Shown here one piece after another: positions 8,515 to 17,746 of a stretch of 64,000 nucleotides of DNA. This DNA is from Natrinema amylolyticum (GTDB lineage: Archaea > Halobacteriota > Halobacteria > Halobacteriales > Natrialbaceae), in assembly GCF_020515625.1 (NCBI RefSeq), contig NZ_JAIWPJ010000001.1, positions 1,178,001-1,242,000 on the forward strand, given 5' to 3'. Position 1 is the first letter of the stretch; each line of letters begins with the position of its first letter. The notes under the pieces are model-generated. The model was not told where the DNA came from and did no database searches. It worked only from the letters and a program-made list of their open reading frames with translations. Position numbers and translations under genes: made by a program.

Positions 8515-9326
8515 AGTTCCCGCGCGACGTACTCGCCGATCGCCGCGACCCGCTCCGGGTCGTACGTCCAGAACCCGTCCCAGGTCCGGGGCTCGGTCTC
8601 GAGACAGACGAGTGCGACGGGACCGCTCGTCGGATCGGCGGCGTCCGCCGGCCGCTCGTCCGGTTCGTAGACGACGAACCAGGCGTCCCGGTACTCGCTG
8701 CCCGTTCCGGTGTGGACGGTGACGTCGATATCGACCGTCGCGCCGTCGTCGATCCCGTACACGTGCGTCTCGACGTCGGTCGCCGCGAGCGTGGCGTAGA
8801 CCTCGCGCGTCCCGATCTCGTCGTCGATACGCGAGAGGCGCTGGAACGCCGAGCGAAGCGTCCCGCCGTCGGCCGCCCAGGCGCGCTGTTCGATGTATCG
8901 GGAGACGACGATCAGGAGGAGCTTTTCCTTGTCCGAGAGCGGATAGCCGCGGAGTCGCAGTCGCGTCTCATCGAGGTTCGCGAGGACGACCGGCAGGTCG
9001 ATCTCGCCGATGTCGCGTGCGCCCGTGACGAACAGGTCGGAGTTGATCGCGAGGATCGAATCGTATAGCTCGAGCATCGGCGAGGCGGCGACCGGCCGCC
9101 CGTCCTCGAAGAGCACGGCCGTATCGCCCGCCGCATCGAGCGCGTCCTCAATCTGGGGACCGACAGCGGGATCGGTCGGGATCGTCGCGCCCGATTCGAC
9201 GCCGACCGGTTGCTCCGCGAACGTCTCTTCGAGCATTCGCTCGAGGGGGCCCGTCGTGTCATCGCTGACGACGGCGATCGTCCGGTCGGGAACGCCGGTC
9301 TCGTCGATGAACGATCGGAGGCTCAC
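8511..9326 (-). CDS. DICT sensory domain protein
   Basis: 271 residues from a GTG start at 9326 (VSLRSFIDETGVPDRT). The open frame continues upstream into the neighbouring taw1 gene, but that extension is arginine-rich and spurious. The sequence resembles the haloarchaeal DICT family: an N-terminal FIDETG segment, AVLFEDGRPVAASP in the middle, and a C-terminal VYEPDERP..CLETEPRTWDGFWTYD region. DICT domains are predicted sensory modules linked to signalling proteins. No DNA-binding or kinase domain is visible here. It lies 98 bp downstream of taw1 on the same strand and converges with the flippase. Confidence 0.7.
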   Translation of the reverse strand: MSLRSFIDETGVPDRTIAVVSDDTTGPLERMLEETFAEQPVGVESGATIPTDPAVGPQIEDALDAAGDTAVLFEDGRPVAASPMLELYDSILAINSDLFVTGARDIGEIDLPVVLANLDETRLRLRGYPLSDKEKLLLIVVSRYIEQRAWAADGGTLRSAFQRLSRIDDEIGTREVYATLAATDVETHVYGIDDGATVDIDVTVHTGTGSEYRDAWFVVYEPDERPADAADPTSGPVALVCLETEPRTWDGFWTYDPERVAAIGEYVAREL

Positions 9327-9424
9327 TGGCGGACGTTTTTCGGTGGAGTACGTAAACCTTCCCGCCGCCGAACTGCGGTCTCCGTCGACGTCTCGCCCGC
9401 TGTCCCGGTTCGGTTCCCTCCCGA

Positions 9425-10462
9425 TCAGTCGCCCGTGACCGGATCGCGCTCCCAGAACTCGCTTCCCTTCTGCAGCTTCGGGACCCACGTGTCTTTGGTC
9501 TTCGAGAGCAGGGCGACGCGGGAGGCCGGAACTCCCATTACTTCGTCGAATCCGGGCATGTACTCCCGGATCTCCTCGGCGAACTCGATGACCTCCTCGT
9601 GTTCGGGCATCGCGGTCCGGTCGAGACGGCCCCGCGAGTGGCCGACGTGCATGTAGGCCTTCAGTTCGATGAAGTCGGGATCGGCCTGCTGGTAGAACCC
9701 CGCGTACCAGTCCGGGTTCCGCATGTTTTCGCCCTTGACGAGCGTCGTTCGAAGGACGGTACGGGTCTCGTCCTTCTCCGCGAGGACGTCCATCGTCTCG
9801 AGGAGCTTCTCCCAGGCGTCGTCCTCCATCGCGCCGACGACCTGATCGAAGGTGTGGCGTTCGGGGGCGTCGACGCTGACGTAGAGCTGGGTCGGGTCGC
9901 AGTCCCGGAGCATCTCCGGCCGGGTGCCGTTCGAGACGAGGAAGGTAGTGATATCGCGGTCGTGGAAGGCCTCGATGAGTTCGGGGAGGTAGGGGTACAG
10001 CGTCGGCTCGCCGTCCAGCGAAATGGCGACGTGGCGGGGCTCCATCGCCTGCTCGAACACCTCGCGGGGGACCTCCTCGTTGCCGCCGAAGCCCGAGAGC
10101 AGCTTCTTCTGCAGTTTGATCGAGGCGTCGACGACTTCCTCGGGGTCGTCCCACTGGACGTCGTCCATCTCGTAGGAGTGGCCCTTGTGGTCGCGCCAAC
10201 AGAAGACGCACCGCTCGTTACACCGGACGACCGGCGTCATCTGGATGCAGCGGTGGGACTCGATGCCGTAGAAGATGTTCTTGTAACACTTCCCCTCGCC
10301 GCGCATGGCGTTCGCCGTCCAGCCGCAGGTCTGGGCGGCCGTGTGATTCTCGCTGTGGTAGTCCGGGCTCGAGACCTGTGCCGGCCCACCGTCGTCGCCG
10401 TCGCCGTCGACCTCGGCGTCGCGGCTCGCTCCGTCGGCCCCCGGATTCGCGGAGTCGCTCAT
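9425..10462 (-). CDS. taw1: 4-demethylwyosine synthase Taw1 (TYW1)
   Basis: A 345-residue radical-SAM enzyme that condenses N1-methylguanosine-37 of tRNA-Phe with pyruvate to form 4-demethylwyosine. The SAM-cluster cysteines are C81-NER-C85-VF-C88, followed by W-R-D-H. Cys46, Cys59 and Cys72, spaced by 13 residues, match the known TYW1 second-cluster pattern. The conserved AISLDGEPTLYPYLPEL follows. The N-terminal 30 residues are an acidic tail. The flavodoxin domain of eukaryotic TYW1 is absent, as in other archaea. Its substrate is made by Trm5, whose gene begins at 63581. Confidence 0.95.
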   Translation of the reverse strand: MSDSANPGADGASRDAEVDGDGDDGGPAQVSSPDYHSENHTAAQTCGWTANAMRGEGKCYKNIFYGIESHRCIQMTPVVRCNERCVFCWRDHKGHSYEMDDVQWDDPEEVVDASIKLQKKLLSGFGGNEEVPREVFEQAMEPRHVAISLDGEPTLYPYLPELIEAFHDRDITTFLVSNGTRPEMLRDCDPTQLYVSVDAPERHTFDQVVGAMEDDAWEKLLETMDVLAEKDETRTVLRTTLVKGENMRNPDWYAGFYQQADPDFIELKAYMHVGHSRGRLDRTAMPEHEEVIEFAEEIREYMPGFDEVMGVPASRVALLSKTKDTWVPKLQKGSEFWERDPVTGD

Positions 10463-10514
10463 GTTGTCAGTCGTTGGACCGGGCCGGTCAAAAGGCGTGT
10501 GGTGTCCGGGCCGG

Positions 10515-10850
10515 CTACTCTTCGTTTCGGCGCTCGCTCGCGGCGTCGCCGCCGGGCCCGTCCGGTAGCGCGTGCGGATCGGCGGGCTCGTCGCCGTGTC
10601 TCGCGTCGTCGCGCTCGAAGAGGTAGAGCGCCGGACCCGCGATCACCATCACGAGCAGCCCGGGAATCGGCACGTCCGGGGGCCCCAGATACGTGGCCAG
10701 CCCGCCACCGCAGGTGACGATCACGAGCCCCGCCCACAGCACCGGCCGCGAGATCTCGAGCCGGGTCGCGTCCCGGTAGACGGCGGCAGCGGAGCCGAGG
10801 ATAATCGCGAACCCGACGACGGCGACGGCGATCCCCTGCAGCGAAACCAT
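10515..10850 (-). CDS. Small membrane protein, unknown function
   Basis: 111 residues. Two or three hydrophobic segments run from the N-terminus (LQGIAVAVVGFAIILGSAAAVY, then VLWAGLVIVTCGGGLATYL and GLLVMVIAGPALYLF). A charged, probably cytoplasmic tail rich in Asp, Glu and Pro follows. It lies 52 bp upstream of taw1 on the same strand and may share its promoter. It looks like a conserved haloarchaeal membrane protein, but no function is recognised. Confidence 0.7.
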   Translation of the reverse strand: MVSLQGIAVAVVGFAIILGSAAAVYRDATRLEISRPVLWAGLVIVTCGGGLATYLGPPDVPIPGLLVMVIAGPALYLFERDDARHGDEPADPHALPDGPGGDAASERRNEE

Positions 10851-11054
10851 ACCTCGAGTTAGACTGCCGCCTGTAAGTCAGTGTCGCGATCCGGCGGCCC
10901 GTTCGCGGCGGATTCCGCGAGTCGTTCCGACGGCGTGAGCGCGCCGCGGCCCGGATCGAAACGAGTGCGGCCTCGAGCAGTCCTGCGATTACCCGATCAT
11001 CCGCTTCCGTACGAAAGCCTCGCGCTCTTCCGCGCTCCGGTCCAACGCTCGTCC

Positions 11055-11417
11055 ATGATTGGAGCCTACACGATCGGCAAGAAGGCAGTCACGTTCGGCT
11101 ACAAACGCTACGGCGTTCCGGGCGCGGTCGCGTCGGGCGGTGCGGCGCTGGTCGGATACCTGATCGTCCGACGGGCGCTGAAGTCGTCGACGAGCGACGG
11201 GAACGTCGACTCGGCGATCGACGCGGGTGAGATCCAGTCCGCGGTCGAGGAGAAGGGACTGGGCGCGGTGACCGACAAGGGGACCCTCGATCGGGCGATC
11301 AACGAGGAGGAAGTCGGCTCGACGTTCGACATGAACGACGTCCAGTCGTCCGCCGAGGAGGAAACCGACGAGTTCGCCGACAGCGCGGGCGAGGGCGACT
11401 CGAGCGCCGAGAGCTAA
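11055..11417 (+). CDS. Small acidic protein with N-terminal hydrophobic segment
   Basis: 120 residues from the ATG at 11055 (MIGAYTIGKKAVTFGYKRYG). A more upstream in-frame start would add an arginine-rich stretch unlike coding sequence. There is one hydrophobic stretch at about residues 23-40 (GAVASGGAALVGYLIVRRAL). After it comes a hydrophilic tail dense in Asp, Glu and Ser, with imperfect heptad-like spacing of AID/AIN elements. It could be a membrane-anchored protein. No known family is recognised. It is followed at 11493 by another protein with a short membrane region and acidic tail. Confidence 0.62.
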   Translation: MIGAYTIGKKAVTFGYKRYGVPGAVASGGAALVGYLIVRRALKSSTSDGNVDSAIDAGEIQSAVEEKGLGAVTDKGTLDRAINEEEVGSTFDMNDVQSSAEEETDEFADSAGEGDSSAES

Positions 11418-11492
11418 CTGCCGACGCAGTCGACTATCGCGAGACGGCGACTCCCTCGGACGGACTCGAGCCGCGTTCCTGACCCAGACAAT

Positions 11493-12503
11493 ATGAGCCA
11501 GACAGCGACTTCCGAGACCGACGACGGCGGCGGGACCGAGCGGAACAGCGCGGGAATCGGCCGCGAGCACGCCTCGCGGACGCTACGGTACGTCCGCAGC
11601 GGCCTCGAATCGGGTATCCCGGTCGGCGTCGTCGGCGGCGTGAACCTGTTCCAGGGCGTCCGCGCGGTCCGCCGGGGCGATCCCGAGCGCGGTTTCGGCC
11701 GACTCGCCCTGGGCGGCGTGCTCGTCGCGATTGCCCTCGCCCAACGCCGATCGGGGGGCGAGCGCGGCGACGACCGAACCGGGATCGACCAGACCGATGT
11801 CGTCAGCACCGGTCCCGACATCGACGATCTCGAGGGGCGAGCCGGCGGCGGGAGCCAGCGCGCCAGCGGCGACGAGGCTCGAGAGATCGCCGGGACCGCC
11901 ATCGACATCGAGGACGCGGTGGACTCCGAGGACGCGGACGCGAGCCCCGACCTCGAGAGCGACGTCGACACCGCGGGGGTCGACCAGACTAACGTCGCGG
12001 GGAGCGGTCCCGACGAGGAGCGACTCGCCGACGCGGCCGGCGAGTCCGCTGATTCCGAGCGCGCGTCCGAGGCGGCCGATCGCGAGTCTGCGACGGCCGA
12101 GCCGGAATCGTACGAGCGATTGGGCGGAGCGGCCTTCGACGAACACAGCAGCGAGATTCCGGTTCCCCAGCGCGCGTTCAACCGGAACGTCCTGTCGCTT
12201 CGCTCCGAAGTGTTCTGGGGGATTCGCGACGGCGATGACGCCGTCTTCGTCTCACAGCAGTTCGATCCGATTCAGGACGCGGCGGGGATCCGATACGTCG
12301 CGAGCACCGAGATCGACGGCGACCGGAGCCTGACGATTCCCGACGCCGTATTGAACCACTGGGACGCGGTCGCGGGCGGCGGGATGGCCGTCGCCTCGGG
12401 CGACGACATCGAGTTCGTCACCGCCGACTCGCTGCAAGCCGACGGGCAGATACGGCTCGTCCCCGAGCAGTGGCTCGACGACGTGCTCGCGGAGGAGGAC
12501 TAA
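11493..12503 (+). CDS. Acidic protein with internal repeat, unknown function
   Basis: 336 residues in three parts. Residues about 25-85 contain glycine-rich hydrophobic stretches (IPVGVVGGVNLFQGVRAVRRG, RLALGGVLVAIAL) that could be membrane-associated. A long disordered acidic linker holds two near-copies of one motif, GIDQTDVVSTGPD and GVDQTNVAGSGPD, about 65 residues apart. A more ordered C-terminal domain of about 130 residues begins near YERLGGAAFDEHS and contains NVLSLRSEVFWGIRDGDDAVF. No catalytic motif is recognised. It is likely a haloarchaea-specific protein, with function unknown. Confidence 0.72.
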   Translation: MSQTATSETDDGGGTERNSAGIGREHASRTLRYVRSGLESGIPVGVVGGVNLFQGVRAVRRGDPERGFGRLALGGVLVAIALAQRRSGGERGDDRTGIDQTDVVSTGPDIDDLEGRAGGGSQRASGDEAREIAGTAIDIEDAVDSEDADASPDLESDVDTAGVDQTNVAGSGPDEERLADAAGESADSERASEAADRESATAEPESYERLGGAAFDEHSSEIPVPQRAFNRNVLSLRSEVFWGIRDGDDAVFVSQQFDPIQDAAGIRYVASTEIDGDRSLTIPDAVLNHWDAVAGGGMAVASGDDIEFVTADSLQADGQIRLVPEQWLDDVLAEED

Positions 12504-12539
12504 CGACGAGTCGTCGTCCAGCGACGCGTCGTCATGCCG

Positions 12540-13226
12540 TTACGGTCCGTCGCCTCGAACTCGTTCGAGGACCGCGAGCGTCCCGTCGGCGTGCACGTCG
12601 TCGAGCACCTCGTCGGCGGCCGCCTTCGCCGCTTCGTCTGCGTTTCCGACGGCGAACCCGCGACCGACGGCCTCGAAGGTCGAGACGTCGTTGATCGAGT
12701 CGCCGACGGCGACGCAGTCCGCGAGGTCGAACCCGACGTGATCGGCGATCGTCGCGATCCCCTCGCCCTTGTTCGGATCGGCGTCCTTGACGTGGTAGGC
12801 GTAGCCGGTGTCGATCACCTCGAGGCCGTACTCGGCGGCGATCTCGCGCAGGGGCTCGAGCGGTTGCTCCAGGTTGACGGCGATCTCGGTCTCCCGCCAG
12901 CGGTTGACGGTGTCTTCCGCGCCCCAGCCGAGCTCGTAGCCGGCGGCCCGGTACTCCTCGGCGACGGCTCGAGCGGCCTCGCGGTCGGCGGTGAAGAAGA
13001 CGTCGTCGCCGGTGTAGACGACCCCGCCGTTCTCGGCGACGACGAGTTCGGGGATCCCGACGAAGTGACAGAGGGCGACGGGGTAGGGGAAAGCCTTCCC
13101 GGTCGCGACCACGACGGGCGCGTCCCACTTGCGCAGCGGATCGAAGACGCGGGGATCGATCCCCCAGCCTTCGGGGCGGGTCAGCGTGCCGTCGATATCG
13201 AGAACGAGCGGCGGATCGGCTGTCAT
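12540..13226 (-). CDS. pgp: Phosphoglycolate phosphatase, archaeal HAD type
   Basis: 228 residues from ATG 13226; eight upstream residues in frame are not expected. The HAD nucleophile loop is D10-I-D12-G-T-L-T close to the N-terminus. It is followed by the VVATGKAFPYPVALCHFVGIPELVVAENGGVV segment characteristic of archaeal TA0175-like phosphoglycolate phosphatases, and by a C-terminal GEGIATIADHVGFDLADCVAVGDSINDVSTFE loop holding the metal aspartates. Members hydrolyse 2-phosphoglycolate to glycolate. It converges with the preceding plus-strand gene. Confidence 0.88.
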   Translation of the reverse strand: MTADPPLVLDIDGTLTRPEGWGIDPRVFDPLRKWDAPVVVATGKAFPYPVALCHFVGIPELVVAENGGVVYTGDDVFFTADREAARAVAEEYRAAGYELGWGAEDTVNRWRETEIAVNLEQPLEPLREIAAEYGLEVIDTGYAYHVKDADPNKGEGIATIADHVGFDLADCVAVGDSINDVSTFEAVGRGFAVGNADEAAKAAADEVLDDVHADGTLAVLERVRGDGP

Positions 13227-13321
13227 ATCGGCAGGTGAGCGGTCCGGCACCTAAAACGGTCGGGTCGGTGAATCGGCGTCTCCACCGGACTCGCGGCAGC
13301 GACGGGAGGCCGCCGCGTCGA

Positions 13322-14569
13322 TCAGTCCCGCTTCTTTTCGGGCTTGGTCGCTTTGAGCGCGACGGGATTGACCGGACCGCCCGTGGCCCGTTCGACGTGC
13401 AGCGGTGCCGACGCGAAGAGGAAGTCGTAGACCCCGTCGTCGGCACACTGCGCCGCGAGTTCCTCGAGGCGCATGACCTCGTTGAGCGAGACGCCCAGAT
13501 CGCGAAGGAGCGCGCCGTGCAGCGGGATGACGTACTGATCGCCGTCGATGGTCTGGGTGACCTTCTCGACGGCGACGTTGTCCGCGCCGATCATCGGGAT
13601 CTCCATCTCGTGTGCCCAGCGGACGAGCTCCTCGCTGAAGGCCAGTCCGGGCTCGTTCAGCGGGTCCCACTCCGCTTTGGGGTCGGTGACGCGCTCGATC
13701 GCGCCGGTCCGGAACAGGATAATGTCACGCTTCCGGAGGTCGACCCCCTGGGCGTCGGCCGTCGCCCGGAGGTCCTCGAGCGTCACTTCCGCGCCGAGCT
13801 CGAGCCAGCCGCGGTCGTCGCCCTGCACGCGACCGACGTCGAGGAGGACGCCCCGACCCGCGACGCCGGCCTCGGCCAGCGGGGAGATGTCGGCGGCCGA
13901 GTGGCCCCGCGTTTCAGTCACCTCACCGGGTTCGCCGTCCACACAGCCGGGGACCGCGCGATCGAACTCCTTCGTCTGGGCCGTGACGGACTCGTCGTAA
14001 CCGTTGTAGACCTCGTCGCCGTACCAGGCGTGGCCCAGCGCGTCCATATGGGTCGCGCCGTGGAGGAACAGCTCGGTGACGAACCGGTCGTCGGAGTACT
14101 TGATGCCGCCGGGATCGGGCGTGGCCTCGCCCTCGGCGTAGGTCCTCGCGTCCTGCGTGTTGTCGCGACGCCCCGGTGTCCGACCCGGGAACAGCGGATC
14201 GCCGGTCTCCGTCGTCGGCGCGTCGCCGTCGCCGGTGAGAACGTCGATCGTGTCGCCGGTCATCGGCAACTGGAGCGTGAACCGCTCGATCCCCTTCGGG
14301 CCGCGCCGCATCGCCGCCTCCATCCCCCTGTACGCCTGTTCGCTTCCCAAGAAGTTGAGCGCGCCGAGTTCGTCGTCCTCTCCCCACCGCCCCCAGTTGT
14401 CCGGCAGGTCCGCGAGCACCGCCCGGAGATCGGCACCCGTCGCCGCGACGGAATCGACGCTCAGTCCGGCCGCCGCCATCGCCGCGACCGCACCGCACCC
14501 CCGCATGAAGTTTCGTCGATCGACGTTCGCGTCACCGCTCGGACCGGTCTCGTGATCGTGTCCAGTCAT
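13322..14569 (-). CDS. Tat-exported cyclase-family (kynurenine formamidase-like) hydrolase
   Basis: 415 residues from ATG 14569. An ATG six codons upstream falls inside the operator-like dyad and is less likely. A twin-arginine leader (D-RRNFMRGCGAVAAMAAAGLS) is followed by a mature enzyme with the cyclase-family metal motif FLHGATHMDALGHAWYGD, the counterpart of H-x-G-T-H-x-D-x-P-x-H. LRKRDIILFRTGA and a C-terminal HGALLRDLGVSLNEVM segment also fit. Members are metal-dependent hydrolases acting on amides or cyclic compounds, and this one should act outside the membrane. The substrate is unknown. A perfect dyad in its promoter suggests dedicated repression. Confidence 0.8.
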   Translation of the reverse strand: MTGHDHETGPSGDANVDRRNFMRGCGAVAAMAAAGLSVDSVAATGADLRAVLADLPDNWGRWGEDDELGALNFLGSEQAYRGMEAAMRRGPKGIERFTLQLPMTGDTIDVLTGDGDAPTTETGDPLFPGRTPGRRDNTQDARTYAEGEATPDPGGIKYSDDRFVTELFLHGATHMDALGHAWYGDEVYNGYDESVTAQTKEFDRAVPGCVDGEPGEVTETRGHSAADISPLAEAGVAGRGVLLDVGRVQGDDRGWLELGAEVTLEDLRATADAQGVDLRKRDIILFRTGAIERVTDPKAEWDPLNEPGLAFSEELVRWAHEMEIPMIGADNVAVEKVTQTIDGDQYVIPLHGALLRDLGVSLNEVMRLEELAAQCADDGVYDFLFASAPLHVERATGGPVNPVALKATKPEKKRD

Positions 14570-14570
14570 C

Positions 14571-14587
14571 GTGGTATGTGATACCAC
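14571..14587. promoter_or_regulatory. Operator-like perfect dyad of the cyclase gene
   Basis: GTGGTAT-GTG-ATACCAC is a perfect 7-bp inverted repeat with a 3-bp centre. It lies immediately upstream of the ATG at 14569 and just downstream of an AATATA element at 14595-14600. It therefore covers the predicted transcription start, where a bound repressor would block initiation. Confidence 0.6.
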
Positions 14588-14594
14588 TAGTCTG

Positions 14595-14600
14595 TATATT
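14595..14600 (-). promoter_or_regulatory. TATA-like element of the cyclase gene
   Basis: AATATA on the minus strand lies 26-31 bp before ATG 14569, so the transcript is probably leaderless. This spacing is why 14569 is preferred to 14587. Confidence 0.5.
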
Positions 14601-14819
14601 GGTGGATAAACTGTCCCATCAGTTCCACGAGGTGAATCGACACCGTACGTTTATTACGATCTAGTGCTCGAGGCCGTCGTCAAGACACGATCAAAACGGT
14701 AGCGGTGAACTACTCCTCTAGTAACGAGAGTGTATAGATATGTAAGGTGCCGTGATAGTGACTGTCGGAGAGAGGTGCGAAATCGCGGATCGATATCCGG
14801 ACCGAATCGATGTATCCGT

Positions 14820-15896
14820 TCAGAGACCCAGGTAGCCCGCGTTGGGGAGGAGCCCGGCCAGATAGAGGACGCCCAGAACCAACATGAACGCCGCGATGGC
14901 CATCGCGGGCGGGTCGACGTGCGTCCCGGAGTGGGAGTAGAACACGCGCTGACTCACTTCGCCGATGAGACCGCTGATCGCGCCGAACGCACCGGCTGCG
15001 AGCAGGGCAGCCGGTTCGCTTCCGATGGCCGGCATTGCGATCACCGCGCCCACGGCTCCCAGGAGCGTGATGTGGTGGGTGACCGGAATCTTCTCGACGC
15101 CGAGGTTGAGAAAGAGGAGGCTCATCGCGGAGATGGCGTAGCCCAGGAAGATGCTCCCGGTCCTGAGCCAGATGAAGCCGCCGAGGATTCCGCCGACGAT
15201 ACCGATTGCGGTGACGCCGGACCACTCGTACTGGTGGGGCAGCCAGGGCTCGGTCGCCAACCGATCGGTCGCGGTGCCGCCGTCGGCCACCATGCGCTTC
15301 TCCTCTCGCTCGAACGGCGACATATCGAACAGGCTCGAGCCGCCGACCTTGCCGACCAGCGGGTAGCCGAACACGACGCGGGCCAGGAACGCCGTCGCGA
15401 CGACCGAGAGCGCGATGTTGTCGGTCGGGAATCCGAGCCCGCCCATCACGCGGGTGATGAGCATGCCGAGCGCGCCGAAGATCGCCCCGACTGCGAGGAT
15501 GTCGGGTTTGGTCCCGAACGCGTACAGGATGTTCTTCCCGAAGTGGTAGTCCCAGTCGTCGGGCTCCATCTCGGGGTACTTCCGGCCGGCGTACGCCGTC
15601 GCGGCGACGCCGCCGGCGAAGGCGATGTGGGGACCGGTCACCGCACCGAAGCCGATCGTCCCGGTGATGCCGGTCGCGATATCGCCTGCCCCGGCGACGC
15701 CGATCTCGCTACCGATTTCGTCCTGGAGAATGGCGATCCCTTCCCCGAGGAAGACGACGAAGCCCGTGAAGACGAACGAGGGCAGCGCACCGAGCGCCGC
15801 GCCGAACGCACCCCCGGCGAGCGCGGCGATTAGCAGGACGGCGAACGCCTCGAACTCCATGCCGATGACGGGAACCTGCAGTAGCACCTGTATCAT
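14820..15896 (-). CDS. Multi-pass membrane protein linked to glycerol kinase
   Basis: 358 residues, nearly all hydrophobic, with roughly 8-10 membrane segments rich in Gly and Ala. One hydrophilic loop near the middle (FDMSPFEREEKRMVADGG) should be cytoplasmic. It starts 3 bases after the glpK stop, so it is surely in the glpK operon. Haloarchaea have a membrane-protein gene in this place that has been proposed as a glycerol facilitator. It lacks the NPA motifs of aquaglyceroporins, so any transport role rests on gene context. Confidence is high for the gene and moderate for the role. Confidence 0.78.
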   Translation of the reverse strand: MIQVLLQVPVIGMEFEAFAVLLIAALAGGAFGAALGALPSFVFTGFVVFLGEGIAILQDEIGSEIGVAGAGDIATGITGTIGFGAVTGPHIAFAGGVAATAYAGRKYPEMEPDDWDYHFGKNILYAFGTKPDILAVGAIFGALGMLITRVMGGLGFPTDNIALSVVATAFLARVVFGYPLVGKVGGSSLFDMSPFEREEKRMVADGGTATDRLATEPWLPHQYEWSGVTAIGIVGGILGGFIWLRTGSIFLGYAISAMSLLFLNLGVEKIPVTHHITLLGAVGAVIAMPAIGSEPAALLAAGAFGAISGLIGEVSQRVFYSHSGTHVDPPAMAIAAFMLVLGVLYLAGLLPNAGYLGL

Positions 15897-15899
15897 GGG

Positions 15900-17441
<1,542 letters not shown>

Positions 17442-17460
17442 AGGTGGAATCCCATACTCC

Positions 17461-17489
17461 CACGCACCGTCTTTACTGACGGAAGCGTG
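17461..17489 (-). promoter_or_regulatory. Hairpin/dyad in the glpK leader
   Basis: CACGC-a-CCGTC-TTTACT-GACGG-aa-GCGTG forms two stacked 5-bp stems with a 6-base loop. It sits between the predicted glpK transcription start and the start codon. It could be a repressor operator or an RNA hairpin controlling translation or stability. Confidence 0.5.
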
Positions 17490-17514
17490 CTACTGGTAAA
17501 CAATTCCTACGATC

Positions 17515-17522
17515 ATTATAAA
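17515..17522 (-). promoter_or_regulatory. TATA box of glpK
   Basis: TTTATAAT on the minus strand, in an AT-rich stretch, is about 75 bp before the glpK ATG. It implies a leader of about 50 nucleotides, unusual in a window where most transcripts look leaderless. Confidence 0.55.
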
Positions 17523-17699
17523 TGTTTTCAAAGCCATAAGTTGCGTTTCATAAGAGGGTCTGAATACCGGACCGTATATCTGCTATAGACATTATTTTCG
17601 GCAGAATCGCAGTATTGGCTGCAGCGCTGGTCGGTATTCGAAGCTGCGATCGAGATGCGAATCGTCCCCGATCGATCAATTGGTATGGCCGTTCCGGTA

Positions 17700-17720
17700 C
17701 CGCCGATAAAATAAAGGCGG
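17700..17720 (+). promoter_or_regulatory. TATA box of glpA flanked by a dyad
   Basis: The AT element GATAAAATAAA (17705-17715) is enclosed by the inverted repeat CCGCC/GGCGG. The glpA ATG is 27 bp further on. A protein bound to the dyad would compete with TATA-binding protein. Confidence 0.5.
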
Positions 17721-17746
17721 AGGTGTCCGTAGAGAGCAGTGACAGA

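Noticed and set aside
7257-9068. 603-codon plus-strand ORF across the flippase and DICT genes
   Set aside because: The composition is Arg/Gly-rich with no hydrophobic core, and two real genes with family motifs occupy the same DNA in other frames.
9327-10211. Upstream extension of the DICT-protein frame through taw1
   Set aside because: It is the antisense-type arginine-rich shadow of taw1 on the same strand in another frame; the GTG at 9326 gives the expected family start.
14730-15833. 367-codon ORF opposite the glpK-linked membrane protein
   Set aside because: It is a GC-rich third-position shadow; the minus-strand frame has clear membrane helices and operon context.
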